This document shows, piece after piece, positions 1 through 6,281 of a stretch of DNA of 6,341 nt. The DNA is taken from NCBI GenBank assembly GCA_903832475.1, contig CAILBQ010000698.1:1-6341 (forward strand), given 5' to 3'. The position numbers were made by a program, and so were the translations under genes. Source of the stretch: an uncultured Acidobacteriota bacterium (GTDB taxonomy: Bacteria; Acidobacteriota; Terriglobia; Terriglobales; Acidobacteriaceae). The notes below the pieces were generated by a model. The model saw nothing but the letters and a program-made list of their open reading frames with translations, made no database searches and was not told the origin of the DNA. Each line of letters starts with the position of its first letter. Position 1 is the stretch's first letter.

Positions 1-283
1 AGATAGACCTCCATCGAATTTACAAGGTGTGTCGCCTGCAAGTTGCGGCGAGCGCGTACATGCGGTAGGCTGCAAACACCTTGCCAAACCCGGGCATCAT
101 CGTTCGCAACACCCCAAGCCATTGACCTGAGGAGCCTTGGCCAGATCGCCGATGCAAGTCTTCCCGGCTTTCTGCAGTGCATTTTCTTCACCGTCCTGTA
201 ATTCTTACCGTGTCAGTCGCGCGGACGTAGGCAAGCCAGGACGGGACCGGGCAGGGAATTCGGCGAAGAAGCACGCCGTAGCT
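1..283. other. Region without a supportable gene, downstream of the Crp/Fnr regulator
   Basis: Short open frames enter from the left edge and soon stop (for example at about 66-68 and 128-130 on the plus strand), and none gives a recognisable protein. An 8-bp inverted repeat (CAAGGTGT at 23-30, ACACCTTG at 75-82) is separated by 44 nt; repeats of this length and spacing are expected by chance in a window of this size. No T-rich terminator was found after the regulator's stop codon at 284-286, so where its transcript ends is unclear. Confidence 0.5.
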
Positions 284-1045
284 CTACGCTCGGACGGCTC
301 GCTTTTTCTTGCGCAGCGACGTCTTCGCGACGTCCGGCCGGGCCGCGTTCCGGGAGAAGAACTGGTCGTGCAGCACCACGTTCAGCAGGGACTTGTGCAC
401 GCGAATCCGACGGTTGTACTCGATAAAGCCAAGCTTGCGAAAGCGGTTCATGAAGAAGCTGACTCGCGAGCGCGTCGTCCCGATCATGTCCGCCAGCGAC
501 TCCTGCGTGATCTTCGGAATCAGGCACTCCGGCTCGCCCGGCTTGCCAAATTCGGCCATCAACAGCAGGATGCGCGCCAGCCGTTTTTCGCTCGAGTTGA
601 AGAGCTGGTCAACCAGGTCGGCCTGGGTCCGCATGCTTCGCGCCAGCAGGAATTTGAGAAAGATGTCGGAGAAAGCGTGCTCTTCATGAAGCACGCGAAT
701 CATCTCGTCTCTCTCGATCTTCAAGGCCACGCAGCCGCTCGTCGCGAAAGCTGACGACATGCGCAGTCCCTGTGGTCCGGCAATCGACTCCTCACCAATA
801 AACTGTCCGGCGGAGAGCAACGTGATCGTCGCTTCCTTTCCCACTGTCGACAGCACCGTGAGCTTTGCCGTGCCCGATTGCAGGTAGAAGACACAATCTG
901 CCGGGCTGCCTTGGGTAAAGAAAGCGCCTTTGTTCTTGATGCGAACGATTCTGCGCCCCAGGCCGGCGCTTGCCAGAAAGTCAGCAGGGTTGAATGCACT
1001 GTTGTTCATCATGCTCATACCTGCGTCTCTCGTTGAAAATTTCAT
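284..1045 (-). CDS. Crp/Fnr family transcriptional regulator
   Basis: Cytoplasmic DNA-binding regulator of the CRP/FNR superfamily, 253 aa from the outermost ATG. Residues about 28-135 form the cyclic-nucleotide-binding-type beta roll, with the FIGEESIAG turn (G84-E85) and R95 at the place of E. coli CRP R82. The next residue is Met where CRP has the cAMP-contacting Ser83, so cAMP binding cannot be assumed. No FNR-type cysteine cluster is present. Residues about 140-165 fit the dimer helix, and 180-208 form the winged helix-turn-helix with recognition segment TTRSRVSFFMNRF. The C-terminus is a basic tail (RKKKRAVRA). The outermost ATG has no clear ribosome binding site. ATGs at codons 10, 12 and 13 (1018, 1012, 1009) are closer to where family similarity begins (about residue 16), and one of them may be the real start. 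The family is very secure; the ligand and regulon are unknown. Confidence 0.93.
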   Translation of the reverse strand: MKFSTRDAGMSMMNNSAFNPADFLASAGLGRRIVRIKNKGAFFTQGSPADCVFYLQSGTAKLTVLSTVGKEATITLLSAGQFIGEESIAGPQGLRMSSAFATSGCVALKIERDEMIRVLHEEHAFSDIFLKFLLARSMRTQADLVDQLFNSSEKRLARILLLMAEFGKPGEPECLIPKITQESLADMIGTTRSRVSFFMNRFRKLGFIEYNRRIRVHKSLLNVVLHDQFFSRNAARPDVAKTSLRKKKRAVRA

Positions 1046-1153
1046 ACTAGGTTACGCCACAATCTGAACACCTCGCATTGTTTTGAAGTGGGCCAGCCGA
1101 CTGGAAACGTGCGGCTGTTGCTGCAATTCTGATCGTTCCAATGTTCGGCATGT

Positions 1154-1172
1154 GCAATCTGTATCGGATTGC
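1154..1172. repeat. 19-bp inverted repeat upstream of the Crp/Fnr regulator (possible operator)
   Basis: Arms GCAATC (1154-1159) and GATTGC (1167-1172) are perfect inverted repeats around a 7-nt spacer, with one further symmetric G/C pair inside. The element lies about 110 bp upstream of the outermost start of the regulator (about 135 bp upstream of its alternative ATG at 1018). Its size suits a dimeric CRP/FNR-type protein, so autoregulation is possible. It does not match the TGTGA-N6-TCACA or TTGAT-N4-ATCAA consensus, and a 6-bp dyad can arise by chance. Confidence 0.25.
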
Positions 1173-1272
1173 TCGCCGTTTCGCGTGCTCTGATAGCTCT
1201 ATGCTTTTCAAATCAAGGACTTTATGAATCGATCCTGAATGGCCAAACTATCCGCGGAATAACTCCACAAAC

Positions 1273-1314
1273 AAGCCGACGCCGCCCCCGGGACTGGATT
1301 GGCGGCGTCGACTT
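1273..1314 (-). terminator. GC-rich hairpin, probable intrinsic terminator of the SYLF gene
   Basis: CGACGCCGCC (1277-1286) and GGCGGCGTCG (1301-1310) are perfect 10-bp complements around a 14-nt loop. Read on the minus strand, the stem grows to 14 bp through a U-G wobble (1311/1276), a G-C pair and two A-U pairs (1312-1314 with 1273-1275). It is followed by the moderately T-rich GTTTGTGG. It begins about 38 nt after the SYLF stop codon. On the plus strand the wobble becomes a C-A mismatch, which favours minus-strand function, although the plus-strand tail (TATTCT) is also T-rich. A perfect 10-bp hairpin with a short loop is unlikely by chance here. Confidence 0.6.
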
Positions 1315-1351
1315 TATTCTGCGGACGATTAAGGTGGAAAGGCCGCGTTGC

Positions 1352-2041
1352 TTAGTTCGAAGCGACCGCCTGAGCCTTCGCGCCACGGACGGCACTTAGA
1401 AAAGGTTCAGCTACGCCAGGTGTCGCAATTTGACCGCGCAGAATGGAACGCGTTGTCGCCCCAGGTCCATACATGACCCGCGTCGAGTCGTTATCCCTGC
1501 GAATCGATGCGCCGGTCAGGGTGAGGCCGGCAAAGGCTCCGCGCGCGCGTGAATAGGTCAGCACTTCCGTGTTCAACTTCCAGTCCGTATCCGCGGAAGC
1601 ATGACGTCCAACCGGTCCGGCCGCTGCCGAAGCATCCGCGCCCAGCTGAAATCCGCTTGAGATAAGATGCGCCATCCCTTTGTCGCTCTGAATGATCATG
1701 ACCAGGTCCACGCCTTCGACGCCAATCTGCAATCCCCAGCTTCCGCCGGTGATGGAAAAGAAAGCGGGTGCACTCCAGCCGGTCTTGGTTCGGCAGGTCG
1801 CAACCCCGCGTCCATTTTCCGCGCCGAAGACAAATCCGCCTTTCAGCATGTGTGGCACCACAGCAACGCATCGCGCATGCTCCAGTACTTCTTCCGGGAT
1901 TCCTCTATCGGGTGCGGCCATGATCTCGTGCAGCACGCGCCCGGCGTGGTCCAACCGGTCGTCGGTAGCTTCGCGAGTGGTTGCCGCCCAGCCGACGCTG
2001 GTCATACTGAGAATTGCCATTGCAACAAGGAGCTTCTTCAT
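1352..2041 (-). CDS. Exported SYLF/YSC84-domain lipid-binding protein
   Basis: A 229-aa protein of the SYLF (YSC84-like, Las17-binding) family; eukaryotic members bind phosphoinositide lipids, while the role of bacterial ones is poorly known. Residues 1-19 form a Sec signal peptide: MKK, a hydrophobic core, and GWA before a probable cleavage after A19, so the mature protein should be periplasmic or outside the inner membrane. Residues about 24-205 carry the SYLF domain, with typical stretches AVVP, GGFVFGAENGRGVATC, GGSWGLQIGVEGVDLVMII, LGADASAAAGPVGR and YSRARGAFAGLTLTGA. C59 and C83 could form a disulfide after export. The frame stays open upstream to 2104, but the ATG at 2041 is chosen because it begins the signal peptide directly and has GGTGA five bases ahead. 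Lipid binding here is inferred from the family. It has 168 bp ahead of it and a terminator-like hairpin behind, so it may be its own transcription unit. Confidence 0.92.
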   Translation of the reverse strand: MKKLLVAMAILSMTSVGWAATTREATDDRLDHAGRVLHEIMAAPDRGIPEEVLEHARCVAVVPHMLKGGFVFGAENGRGVATCRTKTGWSAPAFFSITGGSWGLQIGVEGVDLVMIIQSDKGMAHLISSGFQLGADASAAAGPVGRHASADTDWKLNTEVLTYSRARGAFAGLTLTGASIRRDNDSTRVMYGPGATTRSILRGQIATPGVAEPFLSAVRGAKAQAVASN

Positions 2042-2046
2042 GCGTT

Positions 2047-2051
2047 TCACC
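2047..2051 (-). promoter_or_regulatory. Ribosome binding site that sets the SYLF start
   Basis: GGTGA on the minus strand lies five bases before the ATG at 2041. This, with the signal peptide starting at that codon, supports the start at 2041 over the longer frame opening at 2104. Confidence 0.5.
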
Positions 2052-2140
2052 GTTTCTATCCATGCCCACGCGCACTTGCTGATTTCGCAATGTGAAAGGT
2101 ACAAGGTGTGCCTACACTAACCGCATGGCGGTGAATGATC

Positions 2141-2156
2141 TGAGCTACTAAGCTCA
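2141..2156. repeat. Small perfect hairpin after the hydrolase gene
   Basis: TGAGCT and AGCTCA form a 6-bp stem with a 4-nt loop (ACTA), about 55 nt beyond the stop of the alpha/beta-hydrolase. It has no T-run on the minus strand, so it is a poor terminator. It could be a processing or protective stem at the transcript end, or chance. Confidence 0.25.
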
Positions 2157-2209
2157 TCGCCTCGAACCTTCTGAGTCGTATCCCGATGAAGTATGAGTGG
2201 TATCTCGAC

Positions 2210-3172
2210 TTACTTCGAGTCACTCGGCACAATCCCGATCGTCTTTAGCCAGGTGTCTACGAGGCGCGGCCACTTCGAAACCGGCAGCCGCGTGGGTCGC
2301 AGTCCAAACGCATGGCCGCCCTGCGCGTACAGGTGCATCTCGACGGGAACGCCAGCCTTCTTCAGCGCAGCGTAGTAGACCAGCGACTGGTTCACGCCAT
2401 CGACAATGTCGTCTTCGTTCTGCAGCAGGAAGGTCGGCGGCGTCTGCCGGGAGATATGGTTCTTGATGTCAGGATTCAATCCCGGCCCGTCGTCCGACAG
2501 CGACAGATGGCCTGGGTAGACAGCAACGGCAAAGTCCGGGCGGCAGCTCTCCTTATCGGCTGCATCGACGGCCGGGTACAGCCGCCGGTCAAAATGCACA
2601 CTCATCGCCGCCACCAGGTGCCCTCCTGCTGAGAAGCCCAGCACGCCAATCTTGTGCGGATCGATGTGCCATTCCGCGGCATGAAAGCGTACCAGCCCCA
2701 CCGCCCTCTGCGCATCCTCGAGAGCTTCCGGAGACTTGGGGTACGCTCCTGACTTGGGCAGCTTCCCTTCGCCCGGCACGCGATATTTCAGCAGCACGCA
2801 GGTGATTCCCTCGACCGTCAGCCAGTCGCAGACTTCGGTCCCTTCGAGATCGATGGCGAGGATCTGGTAGCCTCCGCCAGGGAACACCACCATCGCCGCC
2901 CCGGAGTTCTTCCCCTTCGGCGAATACACAGTCATGCTTGGCTGCGAGACATTGTTGATGTAGGTCCACGGCTTGCCGCCAACCAGCTCCTTGTCTTCGA
3001 TCTTCACCGTTTCCGGTCCGGTGAAGGGTCGTGCATCCGGAGCCTTGCCCGGCCAGATGCGCACCTGCGCATGCCCAGCCGTTGGCTGCCAGGAAGGTGA
3101 CTGCGATTCCAACTTGGTCGAAAAAAGGGCCAGACAGAGGGAAAAAAGAAGGGACAGCCTGAAAGTGCTCAC
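2210..3172 (-). CDS. Secreted alpha/beta-hydrolase (esterase type)
   Basis: A 320-aa serine hydrolase of the alpha/beta fold resembling BD-FAE/acetylxylan-esterase-like proteins, expected to cleave ester bonds in an extracytoplasmic substrate. Residues 1 to about 24 form a hydrophobic export signal (MSTFRLSLLFSLCLALFS); no lipobox is apparent, so it is probably released rather than lipid-anchored. The oxyanion loop is FPGGGY (97-102). The nucleophile is S181 in GFSAGG, the acid is probably D255 in NEDDIVD, and the base is H287 in GGHAFG, so the triad is complete and in order. The start is a GTG at 3172. An in-frame TAA lies two codons upstream, so no earlier start exists, and no clear Shine-Dalgarno precedes it. 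Its 101-bp distance from the P450 leaves cotranscription open. The fold and triad are secure. Carbohydrate deacetylation is a guess from similar proteins; a lipid or xenobiotic ester is equally possible. Confidence 0.9.
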   Translation of the reverse strand: MSTFRLSLLFSLCLALFSTKLESQSPSWQPTAGHAQVRIWPGKAPDARPFTGPETVKIEDKELVGGKPWTYINNVSQPSMTVYSPKGKNSGAAMVVFPGGGYQILAIDLEGTEVCDWLTVEGITCVLLKYRVPGEGKLPKSGAYPKSPEALEDAQRAVGLVRFHAAEWHIDPHKIGVLGFSAGGHLVAAMSVHFDRRLYPAVDAADKESCRPDFAVAVYPGHLSLSDDGPGLNPDIKNHISRQTPPTFLLQNEDDIVDGVNQSLVYYAALKKAGVPVEMHLYAQGGHAFGLRPTRLPVSKWPRLVDTWLKTIGIVPSDSK

Positions 3173-3231
3173 AGTTTAGGCATACCATAGCTGCGCTGCG
3201 CGGGATCACTCGCTGTGCCCTGCTATGCCAA

Positions 3232-3254
3232 AGGGTTCCACACTCGGCAACCCT
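3232..3254 (-). terminator. Weak hairpin after the P450 gene
   Basis: AGGGTT (3232-3237) and AACCCT (3249-3254) form a 6-bp stem with an 11-nt loop starting about 19 nt after the P450 stop codon. On the minus strand only TT follows the stem, so termination would be inefficient and read-through into the hydrolase gene is possible. Confidence 0.25.
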
Positions 3255-3273
3255 CCGCCAATGACCCCACGAA

Positions 3274-4656
3274 CTAACTCTGAGTCACAGCCTCGCGGTC
3301 CTGCGCGGCTGCCGGTGTAAACGTCATGCGAATGCCATGCTTCGGCCGCAGGATCACCATGGGCCGCGCCTCAATCGTCTGCCCGGGTGTGAGTTCAAAA
3401 TCGTATTTCATCAGCACCTTGCTCAGGATCATGAGGATTTGCAGCATGGCGTAGTTGCCGCCGATGCAGCCCCGCGGTCCGCCGCCAAAAGGCAGATACG
3501 TAAAGGGCGGATGCAGCTTCTCGTTCGCCTTGGTGAAGCGCTCTGGATCGAAGCTTTCCGCGTCTTCCCAATAGCGAGGCGCATGATGCGCGCCATACAC
3601 AAACACGATCACCGTCGATCCCGCGGGAATCGCGACGTCGCCAACATGGTCGTCCGCAACCGCCATGCGGTCGATCATCCAGAAAGGCGGATACAGCCGC
3701 AGCGCTTCCGAAATGATCTGGTTCGCAAACTCAAACCGCATTACGTGCAGATAACTCAGTGGCTCGCCGTCCAGCACTGTATCGAACTCCAGCCGCAATC
3801 GCTCCAGCACATCCGGTCGCGAACTGAGCAGGTACAAAAGCCACGACAGAGCATTCGACGAAGTCTCGTGCCCCGCGACCAGCAACTGCATGCTTTCGCT
3901 CAACACCAGCTCGTCGCTCATTCCTTCGCCGTCGGCATAACGCGCGTCCATCAGCGTCTGCAGCAGATCGTTGCCAGGCGGCCCATTGCGCCGCTGCTTG
4001 ATGTACTTGTACAGAACGCTGTCCGCCTGGGCGCGCATCTCTTCATGCCTGCGCAACTCACCCGTAGCCGCAAACCATGGATTCAGGTAGGGCATCAACG
4101 TCTGCTTCACGATGAACTCCTGCACCGTCAGGATGGTATGGCTCACCAGGTCGATGTCTTCATCCTTCAAGCGCGCGCCAAACAGGGAACGCGCGACCAT
4201 CGCGAAAGTCATTTTCATCAGGTGCGGATAAATGTCGACGGGGCCAACGCTCACCTGGCGGTCAAACTCCCGCAGCGACTCGGCAAGCGAATCCTGCATG
4301 ATGGCCGAGAGCGCCTCCAGCTGCTTGCGATCAAAGCCCTTCTGGATCAGTCGCCGCTGCGTCTTCCACGGCTCTCCATGCGTGGTCAGCAGGCCCTTGC
4401 CCAGGAAATGCCCCATCCGCTTTACCTGGATCTCCGACTTTTGATAATTGTCCGCATTGGTCTTCAGCACATGCTGGATCACGGCAGGATCGATGGTGAC
4501 GATGGCTTCCTTGATGCCGCCCAGGTAAAAGCGGAACGTGTCGCCAAAGGATTCGGCGTACTTGCACAACACCTGTACTGGATTGGCTGCCATGGCGCGG
4601 GAATCCGCAAAGGATCGCCATCGAGAAACTGCAGGGACCGCCGTGGGCGAAGTCAT
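3274..4656 (-). CDS. Cytochrome P450 (soluble bacterial type, possible fatty acid hydroxylase)
   Basis: A 460-aa heme monooxygenase with every core P450 signature. The C-helix is WKTQRR (W97, R101). The I-helix oxygen-activation motif is AGHETS (261-266), with acid-alcohol pair E264-T265. The K-helix ExxR motif is E317-A-L-R320, the meander is FDPERF (369-374), and the heme loop is FGGGPRGCIG (390-399), with C397 as thiolate ligand. There is no N-terminal membrane anchor, so it should be cytoplasmic, and no fused reductase, so ferredoxin or flavodoxin partners must come from elsewhere. The AGHET and FGGGPRxCIG style recalls bacterial CYP102/CYP110-like enzymes near the eukaryotic CYP4 clan, many of which oxidise fatty acids; this substrate is inference. 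The ATG at 4656 is used, with weak AGG nine bases upstream; M22 is an alternative. It follows the desaturase by 109 bp on the same strand, so the two may be cotranscribed, but a separate promoter in the gap cannot be excluded. Confidence 0.96.
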   Translation of the reverse strand: MTSPTAVPAVSRWRSFADSRAMAANPVQVLCKYAESFGDTFRFYLGGIKEAIVTIDPAVIQHVLKTNADNYQKSEIQVKRMGHFLGKGLLTTHGEPWKTQRRLIQKGFDRKQLEALSAIMQDSLAESLREFDRQVSVGPVDIYPHLMKMTFAMVARSLFGARLKDEDIDLVSHTILTVQEFIVKQTLMPYLNPWFAATGELRRHEEMRAQADSVLYKYIKQRRNGPPGNDLLQTLMDARYADGEGMSDELVLSESMQLLVAGHETSSNALSWLLYLLSSRPDVLERLRLEFDTVLDGEPLSYLHVMRFEFANQIISEALRLYPPFWMIDRMAVADDHVGDVAIPAGSTVIVFVYGAHHAPRYWEDAESFDPERFTKANEKLHPPFTYLPFGGGPRGCIGGNYAMLQILMILSKVLMKYDFELTPGQTIEARPMVILRPKHGIRMTFTPAAAQDREAVTQS

Positions 4657-4765
4657 AGCTCAAAACCTGTGGCACTCTTAGGCTGTTGATCTATGCCCGA
4701 AGTGCATTTCATGTGATCTGCCTGAAGCGAATAGCTGGCCATATAGGTGGCTTTTACGCGCGAAG

Positions 4766-5896
4766 CTAGTTCTCGTTTCCGAGTTGCTTCAAAAGTATCA
4801 GATGATGCAGGATCGCCCGGCTCATGGTGGGATGTTGCCGGTACGGAACGCCAAATTCTTCCGCAGTTTCCTTCACGATCCGCGTCAACGGCGCGTAGTG
4901 GGTGTGGCACACAAACGGGCAAAGATGATGCGCGATGTGGTGGTTGAGTCCGCCCACCAGCCAGCCAACCACTGGGTTCGACGTCGCATAATCCGCCGTG
5001 GTTGCGAAGATGTGATACACCCCATTCTCAAACTCGCCGCGATCGGCCGGAAAATAGGTCGTATCGATGGTGTGGGTCGTCTGGAAAACCAGCGTCACGC
5101 TCAATCCCACGATCAGATGAACCAGCAGGAACGCCCCGCCCACCAGCAGCGGCGATTTTCCCAGCAGCAGCACCGGCAGCACCAGCATGTAGGTGAGGTA
5201 AAACGCCTTGCCCGCGAAAAGAATCGCGTATTCCCGCAGAGGATGTTTCGTACGTCTCAGGTAGTCATGCTTGGGAAAGAAGAAGCTTTCGAAGTCGCGC
5301 ACGAAGACATAGTCCAGCGAAAACATCGCATAAAAGAACAGCGCGTAGACATGCTGGAAGCGGTGATAGCCGGCGCGCGGTTCAAAGGGCGTAAACCGGA
5401 AGATGCCACGCCCGGTGAGCGCGTCGTCTTCGCCATGCAGATTGATGCAGGAGTGGTGGCCGCGGTGGTGAAGGATCCGCCACATGTACGAGCTAATCCC
5501 GCAAAGGTCGAAGACGTAGTTGAGCGTCTTGTTGACGGCTGGAACGGACGAAATGGCGTTGTGATTGCTGTCGTGCGCGATGTTCAGCAGCAGAAATGTC
5601 TGCGCCAACCCGCTCAGCAGGTAAAGCGCAACAAAAAGCCATGCATTTGTTTTCAGCGTGTAGAGAGCGATCCAGCTGCCAGCCAGAACGATCAGTCCGG
5701 CGGCAATCTTGGTCCACATCATGCCGTCGGCTTTGGGAGAAATGTTTTCTTCGGAGAAAAACTTCTCCAGCCGCCGGCGCAGCACCTTGGGAAACGATCC
5801 ACCAGCCGTTTCGCCCAGCCTAGGTGAGGCCTCAGCGGGTACCAGATCTTCGATGTCTGCCTGCAGGGTGATCAACGCTTCGGTCCCGGACGCCAC
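4766..5896 (-). CDS. Membrane fatty acid desaturase (Delta6-FADS-like di-iron)
   Basis: A 376-aa integral membrane desaturase that would introduce a double bond into an acyl chain using a di-iron centre, O2 and external electrons. Histidine boxes appear in order: HDSNH (108-112), HHRGHH (143-148) and HHIAHH (319-324), plus H275 in FQTTHTID. Hydrophobic segments lie at about 61-81, 84-106, 183-202, 223-246 and 250-275. The sequence around box 3 (GGLN, then HLCPFVCHTHY and IVKETAEEFGV) places it with bacterial linoleoyl-CoA/Delta6-like desaturases. There is no fused cytochrome b5 domain. Box 3 is unusual: the family norm is QIEHH, but here Q is replaced by H320 and E by A322. The start chosen is GTG at 5896, with GGAGG five bases upstream. 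An earlier GTG at 5908 lacks such a site and would add four residues. The first ~35 residues look poorly conserved. Regiospecificity and carrier (CoA, ACP or lipid) cannot be read from sequence. Confidence 0.95.
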   Translation of the reverse strand: MASGTEALITLQADIEDLVPAEASPRLGETAGGSFPKVLRRRLEKFFSEENISPKADGMMWTKIAAGLIVLAGSWIALYTLKTNAWLFVALYLLSGLAQTFLLLNIAHDSNHNAISSVPAVNKTLNYVFDLCGISSYMWRILHHRGHHSCINLHGEDDALTGRGIFRFTPFEPRAGYHRFQHVYALFFYAMFSLDYVFVRDFESFFFPKHDYLRRTKHPLREYAILFAGKAFYLTYMLVLPVLLLGKSPLLVGGAFLLVHLIVGLSVTLVFQTTHTIDTTYFPADRGEFENGVYHIFATTADYATSNPVVGWLVGGLNHHIAHHLCPFVCHTHYAPLTRIVKETAEEFGVPYRQHPTMSRAILHHLILLKQLGNEN

Positions 5897-5901
5897 GGGC
5901 G

Positions 5902-5906
5902 CCTCC
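5902..5906 (-). promoter_or_regulatory. Strong Shine-Dalgarno that sets the desaturase start
   Basis: GGAGG on the minus strand lies five bases before the GTG at 5896. The alternative GTG at 5908 overlaps this region and has only AAGACAA ahead of it. This is the best ribosome binding site seen in the window and favours the shorter product. Confidence 0.6.
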
Positions 5907-6007
5907 ACTTGTCTTGTAGGGCCGAGTGTCCCGGCCTCAGATCTCAGTTACCCAGGGGTCGCAGCAGACTTTCAGCCTCGCCGCAGGCGTCGAACGACGA
6001 TGGTATC

Positions 6008-6039
6008 GCGAATTTTCATCGAGAATCAAGCAAATTCGC
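6008..6039. repeat. 8-bp inverted repeat upstream of the desaturase (possible operator)
   Basis: GCGAATTT (6008-6015) and AAATTCGC (6032-6039) are perfect inverted repeats separated by 16 nt, about 110-145 bp before the desaturase start. Their spacer holds TTGATT (6024-6029 on the minus strand), 16 bp from GATACC (6002-6007), a poor promoter-like pair. A regulator bound to the arms would cover that pair. About two repeats of this size and spacing are expected by chance in the window, so function is uncertain. Confidence 0.25.
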
Positions 6040-6109
6040 CTGGAGCGTCACTTGATGGGACTGCTTGGTTCACGATACGGAAGAAGCGTTGCAATGCACC
6101 TCCGCTCTG

Positions 6110-6137
6110 CTAATATTAACCGATTGATCGCTTACAA
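6110..6137 (-). promoter_or_regulatory. Candidate sigma70-type promoter for the desaturase
   Basis: On the minus strand TTGTAA (6132-6137) and TATTAG (6110-6115) are separated by 16 bp, each matching four of six consensus bases, in an AT-rich patch of otherwise GC-rich DNA. A transcript from here would have a leader of about 200 nt before the desaturase, containing the 6008-6039 inverted repeat. The match is modest. Confidence 0.25.
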
Positions 6138-6255
6138 CGAGGACGCTCCGAATCTGGCCATTGACCTCTGTCCGGACTCCTGCAAGACACTCCCGTTTCC
6201 AGCGTTCGGATCGCGAAAGCAACCAAGCCGCGTCCGTGCCGAGCGACACGTGCGC

Positions 6256-6281
6256 AAAGAACGACCAGCTCCTCGTTCTTT
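6256..6281. repeat. 9-bp perfect hairpin near the right edge
   Basis: AAAGAACGA (6256-6264) and TCGTTCTTT (6273-6281) form a 9-bp stem around an 8-nt loop. On the plus strand the 3' arm ends in TTCTTT and runs into ATGTTTGG. The stem is A/T-rich at its base, as in a terminator's A-tract/U-tract. It might end a gene beyond the right edge or act upstream of the desaturase; the sequence does not decide. Confidence 0.3.

Larger units (their letters stand above)
1046..1351. other. Intergenic region between the SYLF gene and the Crp/Fnr regulator
   Basis: This 306-bp gap contains no convincing gene. The plus-strand frame at 1169-1399 runs into the SYLF gene antisense and resembles nothing known. 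The gap carries a strong hairpin just after the SYLF stop and a 19-bp inverted repeat closer to the regulator, each listed separately. The regulator's promoter should lie here on the minus strand, but no convincing -35/-10 pair could be picked out. Confidence 0.6.

Noticed and set aside
3..68. Possible remnant of a transposase reading frame at the left edge (RIYKVCRLQV)
   Set aside because: The faint likeness to the RVYRLYR-type segment of IS3-family transposases covers only about ten residues and soon hits a stop. No inverted or direct repeats mark an element.
137..754. 205-codon open frame on the plus strand
   Set aside because: It is antisense to the Crp/Fnr regulator for most of its length and has no recognisable domain.
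1169..1399. 76-codon open frame on the plus strand in the regulator-SYLF gap
   Set aside because: It has no ribosome binding site, runs through the terminator hairpin into the SYLF gene antisense, and resembles nothing known.
21..2110. Direct repeat TACAAGGTGTG at 21-31 and 2100-2110
   Set aside because: Several 11-bp matches are expected by chance in 6.3 kb, and the contexts are unrelated.
3337..4689. 450-codon open frame on the plus strand
   Set aside because: It lies antisense to the P450, which carries all family motifs in order. Its translation is rich in His, Arg and Gln with no recognisable domain, as expected for a shadow frame in GC-rich DNA.
4784..5827. 347-codon open frame on the plus strand
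   Set aside because: It is antisense to the desaturase, with a low-complexity Gln/Arg/His-rich translation and no known motif. The desaturase on the other strand has intact histidine boxes.
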